Shown here: piece after piece, positions 43,558-51,573 of the stretch
How positions within the stretch are numbered: position 1 is the first letter of the stretch
Layout: every line of letters begins with the position of its first letter
Source of the DNA: Korobacter sp963758505
Lineage (GTDB): Bacteria > Acidobacteriota > Terriglobia > Terriglobales > Acidobacteriaceae
Reading direction: 5' to 3'
DNA: 64,000 nucleotides
Assembly (NCBI GenBank): GCA_963758505.1
Contig: CAVWVJ010000001.1
Location: forward strand, 1,054,001 to 1,118,000
The notes under the pieces: model-generated
The model's input: only the letters and a program-made list of their open reading frames with translations
What the model was told of the DNA's origin: nothing
Databases searched by the model: none
Made by a program: the position numbers and the translations under genes

Positions 43558-44175
43558 CTACTGCTTTACTTCCTTCGGGAACAGGATCACGACGTTGAAC
43601 CAGCCGAGGATCGCTCCGAACCAACCCATCGCGATGCACCACAGAGCGGCGATGAACGTAGCCGACTGGGGATGCGCCGCAATGACGGCCAGCTTCGGAG
43701 TGCTTCCGGTGAAGATGACGCCAAGACACATGGACATGCCATTGAAGTAGGCCAACGAGCCCACCTGGAAGGTCTTGAAATACTTCATGACGTAAACCAT
43801 GATGCCGACGCCGACGAAGAAGGCCGCCTGAACGGCAAGGTCGCCCTTGGCGAAGAAGCTGGGGAGGCCGCTGAACGGGGTGATTAACCAGACCATGAAG
43901 CCGGTCCAGAGGGAAGAGGCTGCGAAGGCCGGGAAGATGATTTTGAGGGCTGCGGGTTTGGCGCCGAGAGCGAAATACTCGGCCCACACGATGAAGCTGA
44001 TCCACAGCGAGAAGTTGAATTTGCCGAGGTAGGTTCCGAAGGGAAGAGATAGCGCGACCGTGATGCACACGGCCAGCCACATCGGAATCGTCTCCTTAAA
44101 AACGGGTTCTTTTTTCGCCGCTGGCGCCGGCGCCGGAGCAGTTCTGACCTCCGGTTCTGCTACTGTCGGACTCAT
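43558..44175 (-). CDS. Multi-pass membrane protein, DUF1097-like
   Basis: This 205-residue inner-membrane protein has an Ala/Pro/Glu-rich cytoplasmic N-terminus (1-28), then five or six hydrophobic helices: MWLAVCITVALSLPFG, LWISFIVWAEYFAL, SSLWTGFMVWLITPF, AAFFVGVGIMVYVM, YFNGMSMCLGVIFTG and ALWCIAMGWFGAILGWF. The order and length resemble DUF1097 (E. coli YcdZ type), function unknown; this match is from memory. AAGGAGA precedes ATG 44175. It follows the phosphohistidine-domain gene after an 81-bp gap with a strong hairpin, so it may be co-transcribed at lower level. It could transport the compound handled by the neighbouring catabolic genes. Confidence 0.65.
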   Translation of the reverse strand: MSPTVAEPEVRTAPAPAPAAKKEPVFKETIPMWLAVCITVALSLPFGTYLGKFNFSLWISFIVWAEYFALGAKPAALKIIFPAFAASSLWTGFMVWLITPFSGLPSFFAKGDLAVQAAFFVGVGIMVYVMKYFKTFQVGSLAYFNGMSMCLGVIFTGSTPKLAVIAAHPQSATFIAALWCIAMGWFGAILGWFNVVILFPKEVKQ

Positions 44176-44216
44176 AGGAGTTCTCCTTATAAAGTAGTGA
44201 ATCTACGACTGAGCAA

Positions 44217-44244
44217 AGCGGCCGTCCCGGGAAGAACGGCCGCT
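44217..44244 (-). terminator. Intercistronic GC-rich hairpin
   Basis: AGCGGCCGT (44217-44225) pairs perfectly with ACGGCCGCT (44236-44244) around a 10-nt loop, starting 13 nt after the phosphohistidine-domain gene stop. On the minus strand it is followed by ttgctcag, not a clean T-run. It may be a partial terminator or an mRNA-processing barrier. Confidence 0.5.
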
Positions 44245-44256
44245 CGGCTTTGCGGC

Positions 44257-45963
44257 TTAACCCAGAACCGTGACTGTGCCGGTGGTGCCGTCCACACGAA
44301 CCTTCTGTCCCGTCTTAATGGTGTAGGTGGCCTCGATAGTGCCGACCACTGCCGGGATATTGAATTCGCGGGAGACAACCGCCGGGTGAGAGAGTGCTCC
44401 GCCGGAATCGGTGACGAGGCCGGCGATCTTGGTGAAGAGGACGACCCAAGCGGGGCTCGTCATCTTGCAGACAAGGATCTCGCCTTTCTTGACCTGGTCG
44501 AACTGCTCGGGAGAAGCAACGACCCGGGCGATACCTTCGACCACGCCTTCGGAGACGCCAAGACCTTTCAGCGTGCCTTTCGGCAGATCGGCGCGCTCTT
44601 TGATCTTGAGGTACACATCCGGCCATCCCCACAGACCCTGCTTGTAGGGCTCTTCATACATCGACCAATGGGAGATCGTGCCGGCCCACAGAAGCGGCTT
44701 CTTGTCGAAGGCAGCTTCGCGCGTGGCGCGACGCTCTTTCACGAGAGCTTTCGCGTCGAACAGCTTGTGGTTGGCGCTGATCTTGCGAAGCTCGTCGTAC
44801 TTGAGATAGAGGATGTCGTCGGCTTTGTCGAATACGCCGGCCTTGACCAACTTGCGGCCAATCGACATGAGCACGAGACGGGTGCGGGCGAAGGTGCCCT
44901 GGTCCATATAGAAGTGATGGTCCGGGGTAAGCGGAGTCATCTTGAGGGCCAGATCGAGCGAGTTCGCCAGGGTCTTGCGATCGGCTTCGGTACGCGTCTT
45001 CGGGAAGAGCGCCCAGAGTTCGGCAATCGCCTTGTCGCGGCCTTCGCGCAACCGCTTCACATCGGCTGGGTAGTCGTAGTTGTTCTCGACATAGCCTTTG
45101 AGGGCGACCACGATCGGGGTGGGGTTCTCGCGCCAGGTTTCGGCGAGGAATTCGTGGGCATACATGGTCTTGTTGCCGTATTCGAATTTGTACTCGTCGA
45201 TCTTCTTGACGATTTCCTTGCCTTCCGCGGTCTTCGCCAGTTCGGGCAGAATCTCGGCGACAGGCTTCTTGAAGACAGCGGTCAGCGCCGGGCTCGCTTT
45301 GATGATTTCCTTGATCTTCCAGAGTTCATGGATGGAATCCCAGTTACGGTCTTCGTCGGAAACGAGGATGCGGCCGATGAGCTCGTCATGGCCTTTGCCG
45401 ATGAATTCCGCGACCTGTCCCTGGAAGGTCATGGTGGCCTGGAACTGGCCCATATTCAGGATCCAGTGCAGGTTGAAGTGCCGCTGCTGGATGTCGATCA
45501 TGTCTTCGAACACGATCATGGCTTCCGGCAAAGAGGCTTCTTCCAGCGGATAGGTATCGATGTACTGGAAGTTGCGGATGATTTCGGGCAACAGGCGACC
45601 CTTCCACCAGCCAAGGAACTTGTCGGCGTAGATGGGCATGACCATGCCGTAATAGGCGGCGATGTCATTGGCGTCCTGGGTTTCGCGCGGGACGACAGCG
45701 GTGAGGACGTACTCGTCGACTTTCTTGGCGACCCAATCGGCTCCGCAGGGAACGCCAAAACGGCGGTACATATATTGGCAGGTGGTCCACCAGCCGCCCA
45801 GGTCGAAGTACATCGGCGAGACCGGCTGTGGTTGATGAAGATCGTCGAACCAATAGTGGAGTTTCTTGTCGGCTTCGTCTTTCCACTCGATTGGGTGCGA
45901 CGCATCGCCTAAATACTGATCGATAACATCGGTCTTCTGTTCTTCAAGTACGGGAGTCGCCAT
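44257..45963 (-). CDS. PEP-utilising-enzyme mobile (phosphohistidine) domain protein, phenylphosphate synthase alpha-like
   Basis: This 568-residue protein matches the central/C-terminal part of PEP synthase-type enzymes but has no ATP-grasp domain. The C-terminal swivelling domain (about 470-568) carries the phosphorylatable His526 in TDSGGALSHPAVVSREF, followed by NIPAVVGTIEAT. The N-terminal about 450 residues are helical, with many Trp/Tyr residues (WFDDLHQPQPVSPMYFDLGG, FNLHWILNMGQFQ), probably binding the phosphate acceptor. In Thauera phenylphosphate synthase a 70-kDa subunit of this type works with a 40-kDa ATP-binding subunit; such a partner is encoded at 57870-58913. The acceptor here is unknown. 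AAAGGA precedes the ATG. Confidence 0.82.
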   Translation of the reverse strand: MATPVLEEQKTDVIDQYLGDASHPIEWKDEADKKLHYWFDDLHQPQPVSPMYFDLGGWWTTCQYMYRRFGVPCGADWVAKKVDEYVLTAVVPRETQDANDIAAYYGMVMPIYADKFLGWWKGRLLPEIIRNFQYIDTYPLEEASLPEAMIVFEDMIDIQQRHFNLHWILNMGQFQATMTFQGQVAEFIGKGHDELIGRILVSDEDRNWDSIHELWKIKEIIKASPALTAVFKKPVAEILPELAKTAEGKEIVKKIDEYKFEYGNKTMYAHEFLAETWRENPTPIVVALKGYVENNYDYPADVKRLREGRDKAIAELWALFPKTRTEADRKTLANSLDLALKMTPLTPDHHFYMDQGTFARTRLVLMSIGRKLVKAGVFDKADDILYLKYDELRKISANHKLFDAKALVKERRATREAAFDKKPLLWAGTISHWSMYEEPYKQGLWGWPDVYLKIKERADLPKGTLKGLGVSEGVVEGIARVVASPEQFDQVKKGEILVCKMTSPAWVVLFTKIAGLVTDSGGALSHPAVVSREFNIPAVVGTIEATYTIKTGQKVRVDGTTGTVTVLG

Positions 45964-46128
45964 AACGGCATCCTTTCTTCAATTGCATCTCGGTATCACT
46001 GCACAACGATTGACTGCACCTTCCTGTATTACAGTTCGCACGATGGCCAAAGGCGGCTCCATCCATGCATTCGTTCCGGGCAACGCACTGACGTTTTCAG
46101 TGAGCTGACGCGCTTTTACAAATCACTG

Positions 46129-46515
46129 CTACTTCGGAAAATCGACTCCTTCATGCATCTGGTAGTTTTCCAGTCCCGTGGGCGGCGCAAAGAAGCAGAT
46201 CACTTTCATCTCTTCCTCCCCTGTGTTGTGCAGCATGTGCGCCTTGCCTTGCGGGAACAGAACGAGGGACCCTTCGCGGATCGGGGCGACTTCGCCATCG
46301 ACGAGCGCGCGCCCGGTTCCGTGAATGATGTAAACAACCTCTTCCCCTCGGGGATGGCTGTGCGCCGGCTTTACCCGGTGGCCCGGCGGTATGCGGATGA
46401 GGCAGACCGAGCAATACCGCGCGTTGAGATGGTCCTTGTCCACCAGCCAACGTAAACCGCGGCCTGGCAGCTCGAGTTCTTCTGCTTCGGATTCGTGCAA
46501 TACGGGAACGCTCAC
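46129..46515 (-). CDS. Cupin-domain protein
   Basis: This 128-residue single-domain cupin has motif 1 KPAHSHPRGEEVVYIIHGTGRALVDG (HxH and Glu metal ligands) and motif 2 LFPQGKAHMLHNTGEEEM (His). It may be a small isomerase, dioxygenase or ligand-binding protein for the pathway. It is read from a GTG (46515) 13 nt after the transketolase stop, with GAGGTCGAG just upstream, and so probably belongs to the transketolase transcript. There are no residues identifying a specific cupin subfamily. Confidence 0.85.
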   Translation of the reverse strand: MSVPVLHESEAEELELPGRGLRWLVDKDHLNARYCSVCLIRIPPGHRVKPAHSHPRGEEVVYIIHGTGRALVDGEVAPIREGSLVLFPQGKAHMLHNTGEEEMKVICFFAPPTGLENYQMHEGVDFPK

Positions 46516-46530
46516 CTCGACCTCATGGCG

Positions 46531-48684
46531 CTAACGCGCGGTGTTGCCGGCTTTCGGCTGGAGGATCCGCTCGGCCAACTGCTTCGGCGAAAGACGGAAC
46601 GCCTCCAACAACTGCTCGTAGGTTGCGGAATGAATGAACTGGGGCTGACCTTGCGCAGAGAGAGTGTTGATGGCCTCGACCTGCTTGCAATCGGGGATCG
46701 CCACATCGTTGCGGCGTCGGTACAGCAGCTTCAGCAGGTTCTGCCAGATGTATCCATTGTTCTGCTCGGCGATGTAAATCGCTTTGCCGGAGAGACAAAG
46801 CTCCAGCAGCATCGTCTCGTCGATCGAGTGCATATCGACGACCCCGACGCTTACGCCGCGGTCGGCACAGAGCTTCGCCGCCGCGAGCGCTTCATGTACA
46901 CCGCGTCCGCTGCTGACGATGACGGCGGCATCATTGTCGCTGCGGCGCACGACATCTGCTTTCCCGAAGGCAAAGGTGTAGTTCGCGGGGTACAGGACGG
47001 CCGAGCCCGAGCGCATGATGCGCACATAGACCAGGCCGCGGTTGCCCTCGGCGATCCAGCGCAGGATGCCGATTAACTGCTGCGGGCAGGAGACATCGAT
47101 GATCTTCAAGTGCGCCATGGCGTCGAAGAAGAGGCTGTCATCGTTGCCCATGTGGGTGGCGCCGTTCACGCGCGTCTCGAAGTTGGGGGCCGTAGCGAGG
47201 AAGGTGAGGTCGAGACCGTGGCCTTCGGTGAGCCAGCCATCGCGCGCGCCCATCGATTCAAGCCTTTCCTGCTGGCCGACGGCGATGCGGCGGAGGACCT
47301 GCCAGTTGAAGAACGGGCAGAAGGTGCTGACCCAGGCGTTGTAGCCCAGCACGGCGAAGGCTTCGCCGATGTTCATCATGTTGGCTTCGGCGACGCCGGT
47401 ATTCAACGCCCGGTTCTGGTCTACCGAGCCGACGCCAGGCTGAAGTCCGCTGGTTGAGCCGAGATCGGCGTCGATGGAGACGATAGCCGGATCGCGCGCG
47501 AGAATCTTCATCACGGCAGTCACGATGTCGCTGGCCGCATATTGCTTGTTCGGATCGAGTTGCGGCAGCAGGGAAGCGTCGTAGTGCACGCGCTTGTCGC
47601 GGGGCGGCACGGGCTGGGTGAGGACGATCGCGGGTTTCGCCTCGACGGAATGAGCTTCGAGTGCCTCCTGGCGAATCGCGAGGCGCATCTCGTCGGCGAT
47701 CTGCGCCAGCGCCGCCTGTAGTTGTTCGCCTTCCTGCAACTCGACCAGGCGGTTATAAAAACGCAGGAAATCTTCGACGCGTTCCTGGCGACGGCGGCCC
47801 TGAAGCGCGATCTCCTGGGCGGCCAGCTTGTCGTTGAGGGTGATCTTGTGTTTGTTCAGGCCGTCGGAAAATGCGCCCTGTCCCTTATTGCTGGAGCAGA
47901 CGATGACAGTCGGCTTGCCATTCCGCGGACCGTTGCGGAATGCAGTCAGAGCGTCGTAAACCGCATCGTAGCCGGTGGCATCGACGGTCACCGCGTTCCA
48001 GCCGAATGCGCGGAAGACGTTTTCCACGTCGGGCATGGGGAACACGGTGCGATCGTGCACATCGAGCTGGCCATGATTCCGGTCCACCAGCACGCACAGG
48101 TTGTCGAGCGATTTCTGGGCGGCGAACATGACGGTCTCCCAGATCGTCCCCTCCTGCAATTCGCCGTCCCCGACGAGGCAGTAGGAATCGAAGCGGGGAG
48201 ATTGCTTGCCGGCGAGGGCAAAGCCTTGCGCGACGGCGAAGCCCTGTCCCATGGGGCCCGTGGAGATCGGAACGCCGGGAAGCAGCGGACCGGGGTGTCC
48301 GTTGAGAATACTTTCGTAGGAGCGCGAGTTCTTCAGCAGGCTGTGGCTGAAATAGCCGAGGTCGGCGTAAATCGAAGCGATAGCCGCGACCGCGTGGCCT
48401 TTGCTCAGGACGAACGTATCCTGGCCGCGGCGGGTGGGATCTACGATATCGAGATCCATGCAGCCGCCGTAGAAGAGGCTGACGAGCGGGATGGTAGCGG
48501 AGAATGCTCCTCCGGAGTGGAGGCCTTTATCTACCGCGTCGCGCGCTTGTTCAAGGGTGAGGATGCGAATATCGGAGTCCTTGATGGCGAGCAGCTGCAG
48601 GACTCCTTTCCGCACCATCGGATGATGCCGAGGGATAGAAGCAGGGCGGGTCGAGAGAGACTTGGTTAGGGAGACAGCACTCAT
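46531..48684 (-). CDS. Transketolase
   Basis: This 717-residue thiamine-diphosphate enzyme has both halves in one chain. N-terminal: LSKGHAVAAIASIYADLGYF, GPMGQGFAVAQGFALAGK, the TPP motif LVGDGELQEGTIWE and NHGQLDVHD. C-terminal pyrimidine domain: VSIDADLGSTSGL, NTGVAEANMMNIGEAFAVLGYNAW and THMGNDDSL; then the C-terminal domain with VGVVDMHSIDE. It departs from canonical TktA in the substrate region (for example no HHEPG-type motif), so a specialised two-carbon transfer is possible. ATG 48684 has GAGGAG 8 nt upstream. Lies in the catabolic cluster, followed by the cupin. Confidence 0.9.
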   Translation of the reverse strand: MSAVSLTKSLSTRPASIPRHHPMVRKGVLQLLAIKDSDIRILTLEQARDAVDKGLHSGGAFSATIPLVSLFYGGCMDLDIVDPTRRGQDTFVLSKGHAVAAIASIYADLGYFSHSLLKNSRSYESILNGHPGPLLPGVPISTGPMGQGFAVAQGFALAGKQSPRFDSYCLVGDGELQEGTIWETVMFAAQKSLDNLCVLVDRNHGQLDVHDRTVFPMPDVENVFRAFGWNAVTVDATGYDAVYDALTAFRNGPRNGKPTVIVCSSNKGQGAFSDGLNKHKITLNDKLAAQEIALQGRRRQERVEDFLRFYNRLVELQEGEQLQAALAQIADEMRLAIRQEALEAHSVEAKPAIVLTQPVPPRDKRVHYDASLLPQLDPNKQYAASDIVTAVMKILARDPAIVSIDADLGSTSGLQPGVGSVDQNRALNTGVAEANMMNIGEAFAVLGYNAWVSTFCPFFNWQVLRRIAVGQQERLESMGARDGWLTEGHGLDLTFLATAPNFETRVNGATHMGNDDSLFFDAMAHLKIIDVSCPQQLIGILRWIAEGNRGLVYVRIMRSGSAVLYPANYTFAFGKADVVRRSDNDAAVIVSSGRGVHEALAAAKLCADRGVSVGVVDMHSIDETMLLELCLSGKAIYIAEQNNGYIWQNLLKLLYRRRNDVAIPDCKQVEAINTLSAQGQPQFIHSATYEQLLEAFRLSPKQLAERILQPKAGNTAR

Positions 48685-48826
48685 TCTTACAACTCCTCTT
48701 TCGGAAGTGGTCGCTGGTCGCAGGTTTTCCGCCTTCAGCGTGCCCATCCGTGGTAATCAGCTCTTCTCGCCCGCCTCAGGAAAGACAGTCGGGCTCGGGA
48801 CTCATGGTGCTACGTCGGAGCAGGAC

Positions 48827-49762
48827 CTAGAAGATGTACTTGCCCATTACTTCCGGCATCACGCGGGTGTAGCGTTTGTCGACGCCATCGAAGTTCCACG
48901 CGATCGGATCATGCGCGTAGTTCTCGACCTCCAGTCGCATGCCGAGCTGCACATGGTTCTGGAGGAGCTTCGGAACTTCCCACAGGAAGTCGTTGCGCTC
49001 GAAGATCGAGGTGCCGTTGCCACGGGTGCCGTTGACCAGCGAGAGCAGGTTGTAATGGAATTTCTGGTCTCCAATCTTCCAGCCATTGGAAAGCACGACG
49101 GAGCGCCAGAGATAGGTTTCCTTCTGATTGATGTTGTCCCAGCGCTCCAGCAGACCTGACTCAAACCACGCAAAGCCGGGCACCTTGAAAACAACGGTCG
49201 GACCGAAGTTGCGAGTGTAGAAGTGTGGCGTGTCGGGATAGCTCTCGCGCTCGAAACGGGCAACAAGTTGGACGTCCGCAATGTGCAACGGCTTGATTTC
49301 GAGACCTTTCTTTCCGGCAATCTTGAACGGGCTGAAGTACGGGTTGAGCACGATCAGGCTCTGCCAATCATTGCCCTGCGAGAACGGAGCGCCGACGTTG
49401 TGGCCTTGGTAGCCTTCGGCATCGAGGTAAATTTCGCCCCACTTGTGGAAGCTGAAGTGTTCGAACTGCACGGTCCCCAGGTCATGGGTGGATGTGCCAT
49501 AACCGAACACCGCGTCAGGTTTCGCAGCGGCGGTCCAGAAAAGTTCGACCTGGTTGATGGAGAAAACCGATTCCGGGGCAGCCTGTTTTTTGGCCGGGGC
49601 TGCGGTGGATGTAGTCTGCGCGTCGGCCGGCTGCGCGTCGGGTGTCGCCGATGCTGCGGGCTGCGCGGCTGTGCTGTCCGGATTGCCGTCGGCGGCGAAG
49701 GCCGCAGGGGTGATCCAAAGAGCCAAAAGCAAAGCTAAAACAAACGCACCACTCCTCCTCAT
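48827..49762 (-). CDS. Outer-membrane channel, nucleoside-specific Tsx-like
   Basis: This 311-residue protein has a signal peptide (GAFVLALLLALWITPAAFA), a low-complexity Ala/Pro/Gln linker (24-62) and a beta-barrel-like remainder of alternating aromatic strands (VQFEHFSFHKWGEIYLDAEGY, LEIKPLHIADVQLVARFERES, GTSIFERNDFLWEVPKLL), ending in Phe (GKYIF) as outer-membrane barrels do. It resembles Tsx/DUF5020 channels. It probably admits the substrate of the surrounding pathway. The ATG 49762 has GGGAGA upstream, and the shared promoter element of the regulon lies 133-170 nt upstream. Confidence 0.72.
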   Translation of the reverse strand: MRRSGAFVLALLLALWITPAAFAADGNPDSTAAQPAASATPDAQPADAQTTSTAAPAKKQAAPESVFSINQVELFWTAAAKPDAVFGYGTSTHDLGTVQFEHFSFHKWGEIYLDAEGYQGHNVGAPFSQGNDWQSLIVLNPYFSPFKIAGKKGLEIKPLHIADVQLVARFERESYPDTPHFYTRNFGPTVVFKVPGFAWFESGLLERWDNINQKETYLWRSVVLSNGWKIGDQKFHYNLLSLVNGTRGNGTSIFERNDFLWEVPKLLQNHVQLGMRLEVENYAHDPIAWNFDGVDKRYTRVMPEVMGKYIF

Positions 49763-49894
49763 AATGACTCTCCCTCTTAACTGAATAACGTCGTATTGAC
49801 GAATTTCTTTTCATTTCTGCCGGATGCTGTGAGCCGACAGCTAAAAACACTTGTTGCAGCGCTCGCACGTTAACGCCGTCCCGGATCGAAGGGA

Positions 49895-49932
49895 TAGGAC
49901 GGGGTTGGCAAACGGAAGGTACTTTTCATGGG
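49895..49932 (-). promoter_or_regulatory. Regulon element copy 1 (Tsx-like gene): CCCATGAAAAGTACC-N17-GTCCTA
   Basis: On the minus strand CCCATGAAAAGTACC (49932-49918), 17 nt, then GTCCTATCCC (from 49900). The same two blocks with 16-17 nt spacing precede the ATP-grasp and SDR genes, always in the direction of the gene. The spacing fits a promoter: -35-side element and -10-side element, about 130 nt before the start codon. The neighbouring AraC protein is the obvious candidate activator, but an alternative sigma factor is also possible. Confidence 0.7.
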
Positions 49933-49944
49933 TGAGGGATTGCT

Positions 49945-49974
49945 GCGCTGATGAGCGTAAGAACTCATCAGCGC
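49945..49974 (-). terminator. Hairpin after the AraC gene
   Basis: GCGCTGATGAG (49945-49955) pairs perfectly with CTCATCAGCGC (49964-49974), an 11-bp stem with an 8-nt loop, 4 nt after the AraC stop. No T-run follows. It probably ends or protects the AraC transcript just before the Tsx-gene promoter. Confidence 0.6.
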
Positions 49975-49977
49975 AAG

Positions 49978-50901
49978 TTAGGTCAGGGACGTAGAAGCCA
50001 GCGCTTCCGGGGCATTGTTCGACATGTTGCGAAAATCCATAGGCGACATGCCGGTATATTTCCGGAAGAAACGGCTGAAATACGAGGGGTCCTCGAAGCT
50101 GAGGTGATAGGCAATATCCGAAGCCGACATATCGGAATAGCAGAGCAGACGTTTCGCTTCGAGAAGAACGCGCTCGCGGACGATTTTCCCAGCGGGTTTG
50201 CCCAGGGTCCGCTTGGTGGTTTCGATCAGGTGGTTCGGGGTGACGTTGAGGTTCTCCGCATAATCTGCGACGGAGACGATCGCCAGGAAGTTCTTTTCCA
50301 CCATTTGCAGGAACTTCTTGGTCAAAAGCGCCGCGGACTCGTCCTTGTGATTGCTTCCCGGCAGGCTTTCGCTGAGGCGTTTGGCTTCGATCAGCAACAG
50401 CCGCAGATAGGCCTGGAGGGCGACGTCCTGATCCAGTCGGGAAGTCTGAAATTCCGTCTCGAGCTTATGGAAGAGCTGCGAGAAATCCGCGGATCGGTCC
50501 TTAACGACGTTGAGCGCCGGACCCGCGCCAGGAGATTCGAAGACTGGCACCTCGAGGGGGTGGGTAGAGGCTTCAATGGAGCGGGTGGCGAAGAAGTCAT
50601 TGGTGAAAAGAAGAATGTACCCCGCAAAAGGAGCGGTGAGCTTCCACGAATGGACCTGGCCGGGGGCGATGAAGATGAGCATTGGCGGCTGGATATCGTA
50701 GGGCTGAAAATCCACCCAGCACGTGCCTTGGCCTTCGCTGATCCAGAACACCTCGTACAAGTCGTGGCGATGCGGCGCATACACGTCGCCTTTTGCGTTG
50801 GTAAAGGAATCTTCAAATCGCTCGACAGAAAAGCTGCCCCATTTGGTTGAGGGAACCAAACTGTTAAGGCCGTAGACAGGAATCGCCTTCCCGTTGCTCA
50901 T
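49978..50901 (-). CDS. AraC-family transcriptional regulator
   Basis: This 307-residue regulator has an N-terminal cupin-like sensor domain with YAPHRHDLYEVFWISEGQG and FIAPGQVHSW (about 40-100), and a C-terminal double helix-turn-helix (about 205-297): SVADYAENLNVTPNHLIETTKRTLGKPAGK and ASDIAYHLSFEDPSYFSRFFRKYTGMSPMDFR, the AraC signature. It lies immediately upstream of and co-directional with the Tsx-like gene, whose promoter carries a regulon element. It is therefore the most likely controller of the porin, the ATP-grasp gene and the SDR-lactonase-hydrolase operon. Its ligand is probably the pathway substrate. Confidence 0.93.
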   Translation of the reverse strand: MSNGKAIPVYGLNSLVPSTKWGSFSVERFEDSFTNAKGDVYAPHRHDLYEVFWISEGQGTCWVDFQPYDIQPPMLIFIAPGQVHSWKLTAPFAGYILLFTNDFFATRSIEASTHPLEVPVFESPGAGPALNVVKDRSADFSQLFHKLETEFQTSRLDQDVALQAYLRLLLIEAKRLSESLPGSNHKDESAALLTKKFLQMVEKNFLAIVSVADYAENLNVTPNHLIETTKRTLGKPAGKIVRERVLLEAKRLLCYSDMSASDIAYHLSFEDPSYFSRFFRKYTGMSPMDFRNMSNNAPEALASTSLT

Positions 50902-51184
50902 AACGTGCCTCCGGGATGCGTTGTCTCCGCACTCTTCGCGAGAAAGTCCGCCCGTCGAGCACGCCTGTTCAAGGAAACCAGCAAAAGGGAAGAGTTCATT
51001 CTAGGTGCGTGCTGTTTGGGACACAGTTCCTGGGTCTCGCCTGCGACGAGCCTTCTCGCGATTGCTTGCCAGCAATATGGGGGAAACTCGCAAGCATGTA
51101 TTTATCGCTGCTCACCGGTTCGCACAGTGATGGTGGTCACCTTTTGCGGTGATAGGTCAGCGACACACTTCCTGAAATGTGTTC
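50902..51184. other. Intergenic region upstream of the AraC gene
   Basis: These 283 bases hold no supported gene. The region should contain the AraC promoter. A short inverted repeat acaca...tgtgt (about 51170-51185) sits at the end of the isomerase-like gene and may help end its transcript. The regulon element seen at the three other promoters is absent. Confidence 0.5.
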
Positions 51185-51475
51185 TCAACGACTGGCACTG
51201 AAGCCGGGATAGGGCTTGAGTGTCACGACGGCGAGAACCTCCAGCATTCCCGCTTGTGCCATGGGCAAACTGGCGATCAGTTCTCTTGCGTGTTGCTCGC
51301 TCTCCGCCTCCCAGAGAATGCACGCGCCCGGAGTGTCGCCACGTGCCCAGATCTGGCGTAAGGACCCTTCCGCGTAGAGCGCACGAGCTCTCTGCCATTC
51401 GTCCTGCGTTTTAGCCGCAAATTGGGCTTCGGTAAATGACTCGGTCTTTCTGCGGGAAATGCTCAAGAACTGCAT
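51185..51475 (-). CDS. Muconolactone delta-isomerase-like small protein
   Basis: This 96-residue ferredoxin-like alpha/beta protein has MQFLSISRRK at the N-terminus, then ALYAEGSLRQIWARGDTPGACILWEAESEQHARELIASLPMAQAGML and VTLKPYPGF. That is the layout of the MIase/YCII superfamily (dimeric alpha+beta barrel). True muconolactone isomerases act in the beta-ketoadipate pathway, but no other ring-cleavage gene is present, so the exact reaction is open. ATG 51475 has GAGGAG 4 nt upstream. It lies after the aldehyde dehydrogenase gene behind a strong hairpin. Confidence 0.75.
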   Translation of the reverse strand: MQFLSISRRKTESFTEAQFAAKTQDEWQRARALYAEGSLRQIWARGDTPGACILWEAESEQHARELIASLPMAQAGMLEVLAVVTLKPYPGFSASR

Positions 51476-51508
51476 GGTGCTCCTCTGTAGAAGTTTTCAA
51501 CGAATCGC

Positions 51509-51571
51509 GGCCGGAGTGTTCAGAATTCATCCGTTCACTCCGGCCTGATGCAAATCGCAACGATCGTTGCG
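51509..51571 (-). terminator. Hairpin and palindrome after the aldehyde dehydrogenase gene
   Basis: Just past the dehydrogenase stop is the palindrome CGCAACGATCGTTGCG (51556-51571). Further on is a perfect 10-bp stem, GGCCGGAGTG (51509-51518)/CACTCCGGCC (51536-51545), with a 17-nt loop. No T-run follows. They probably end or attenuate transcription before the small isomerase-like gene. Confidence 0.55.
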
Positions 51572-51573
51572 GC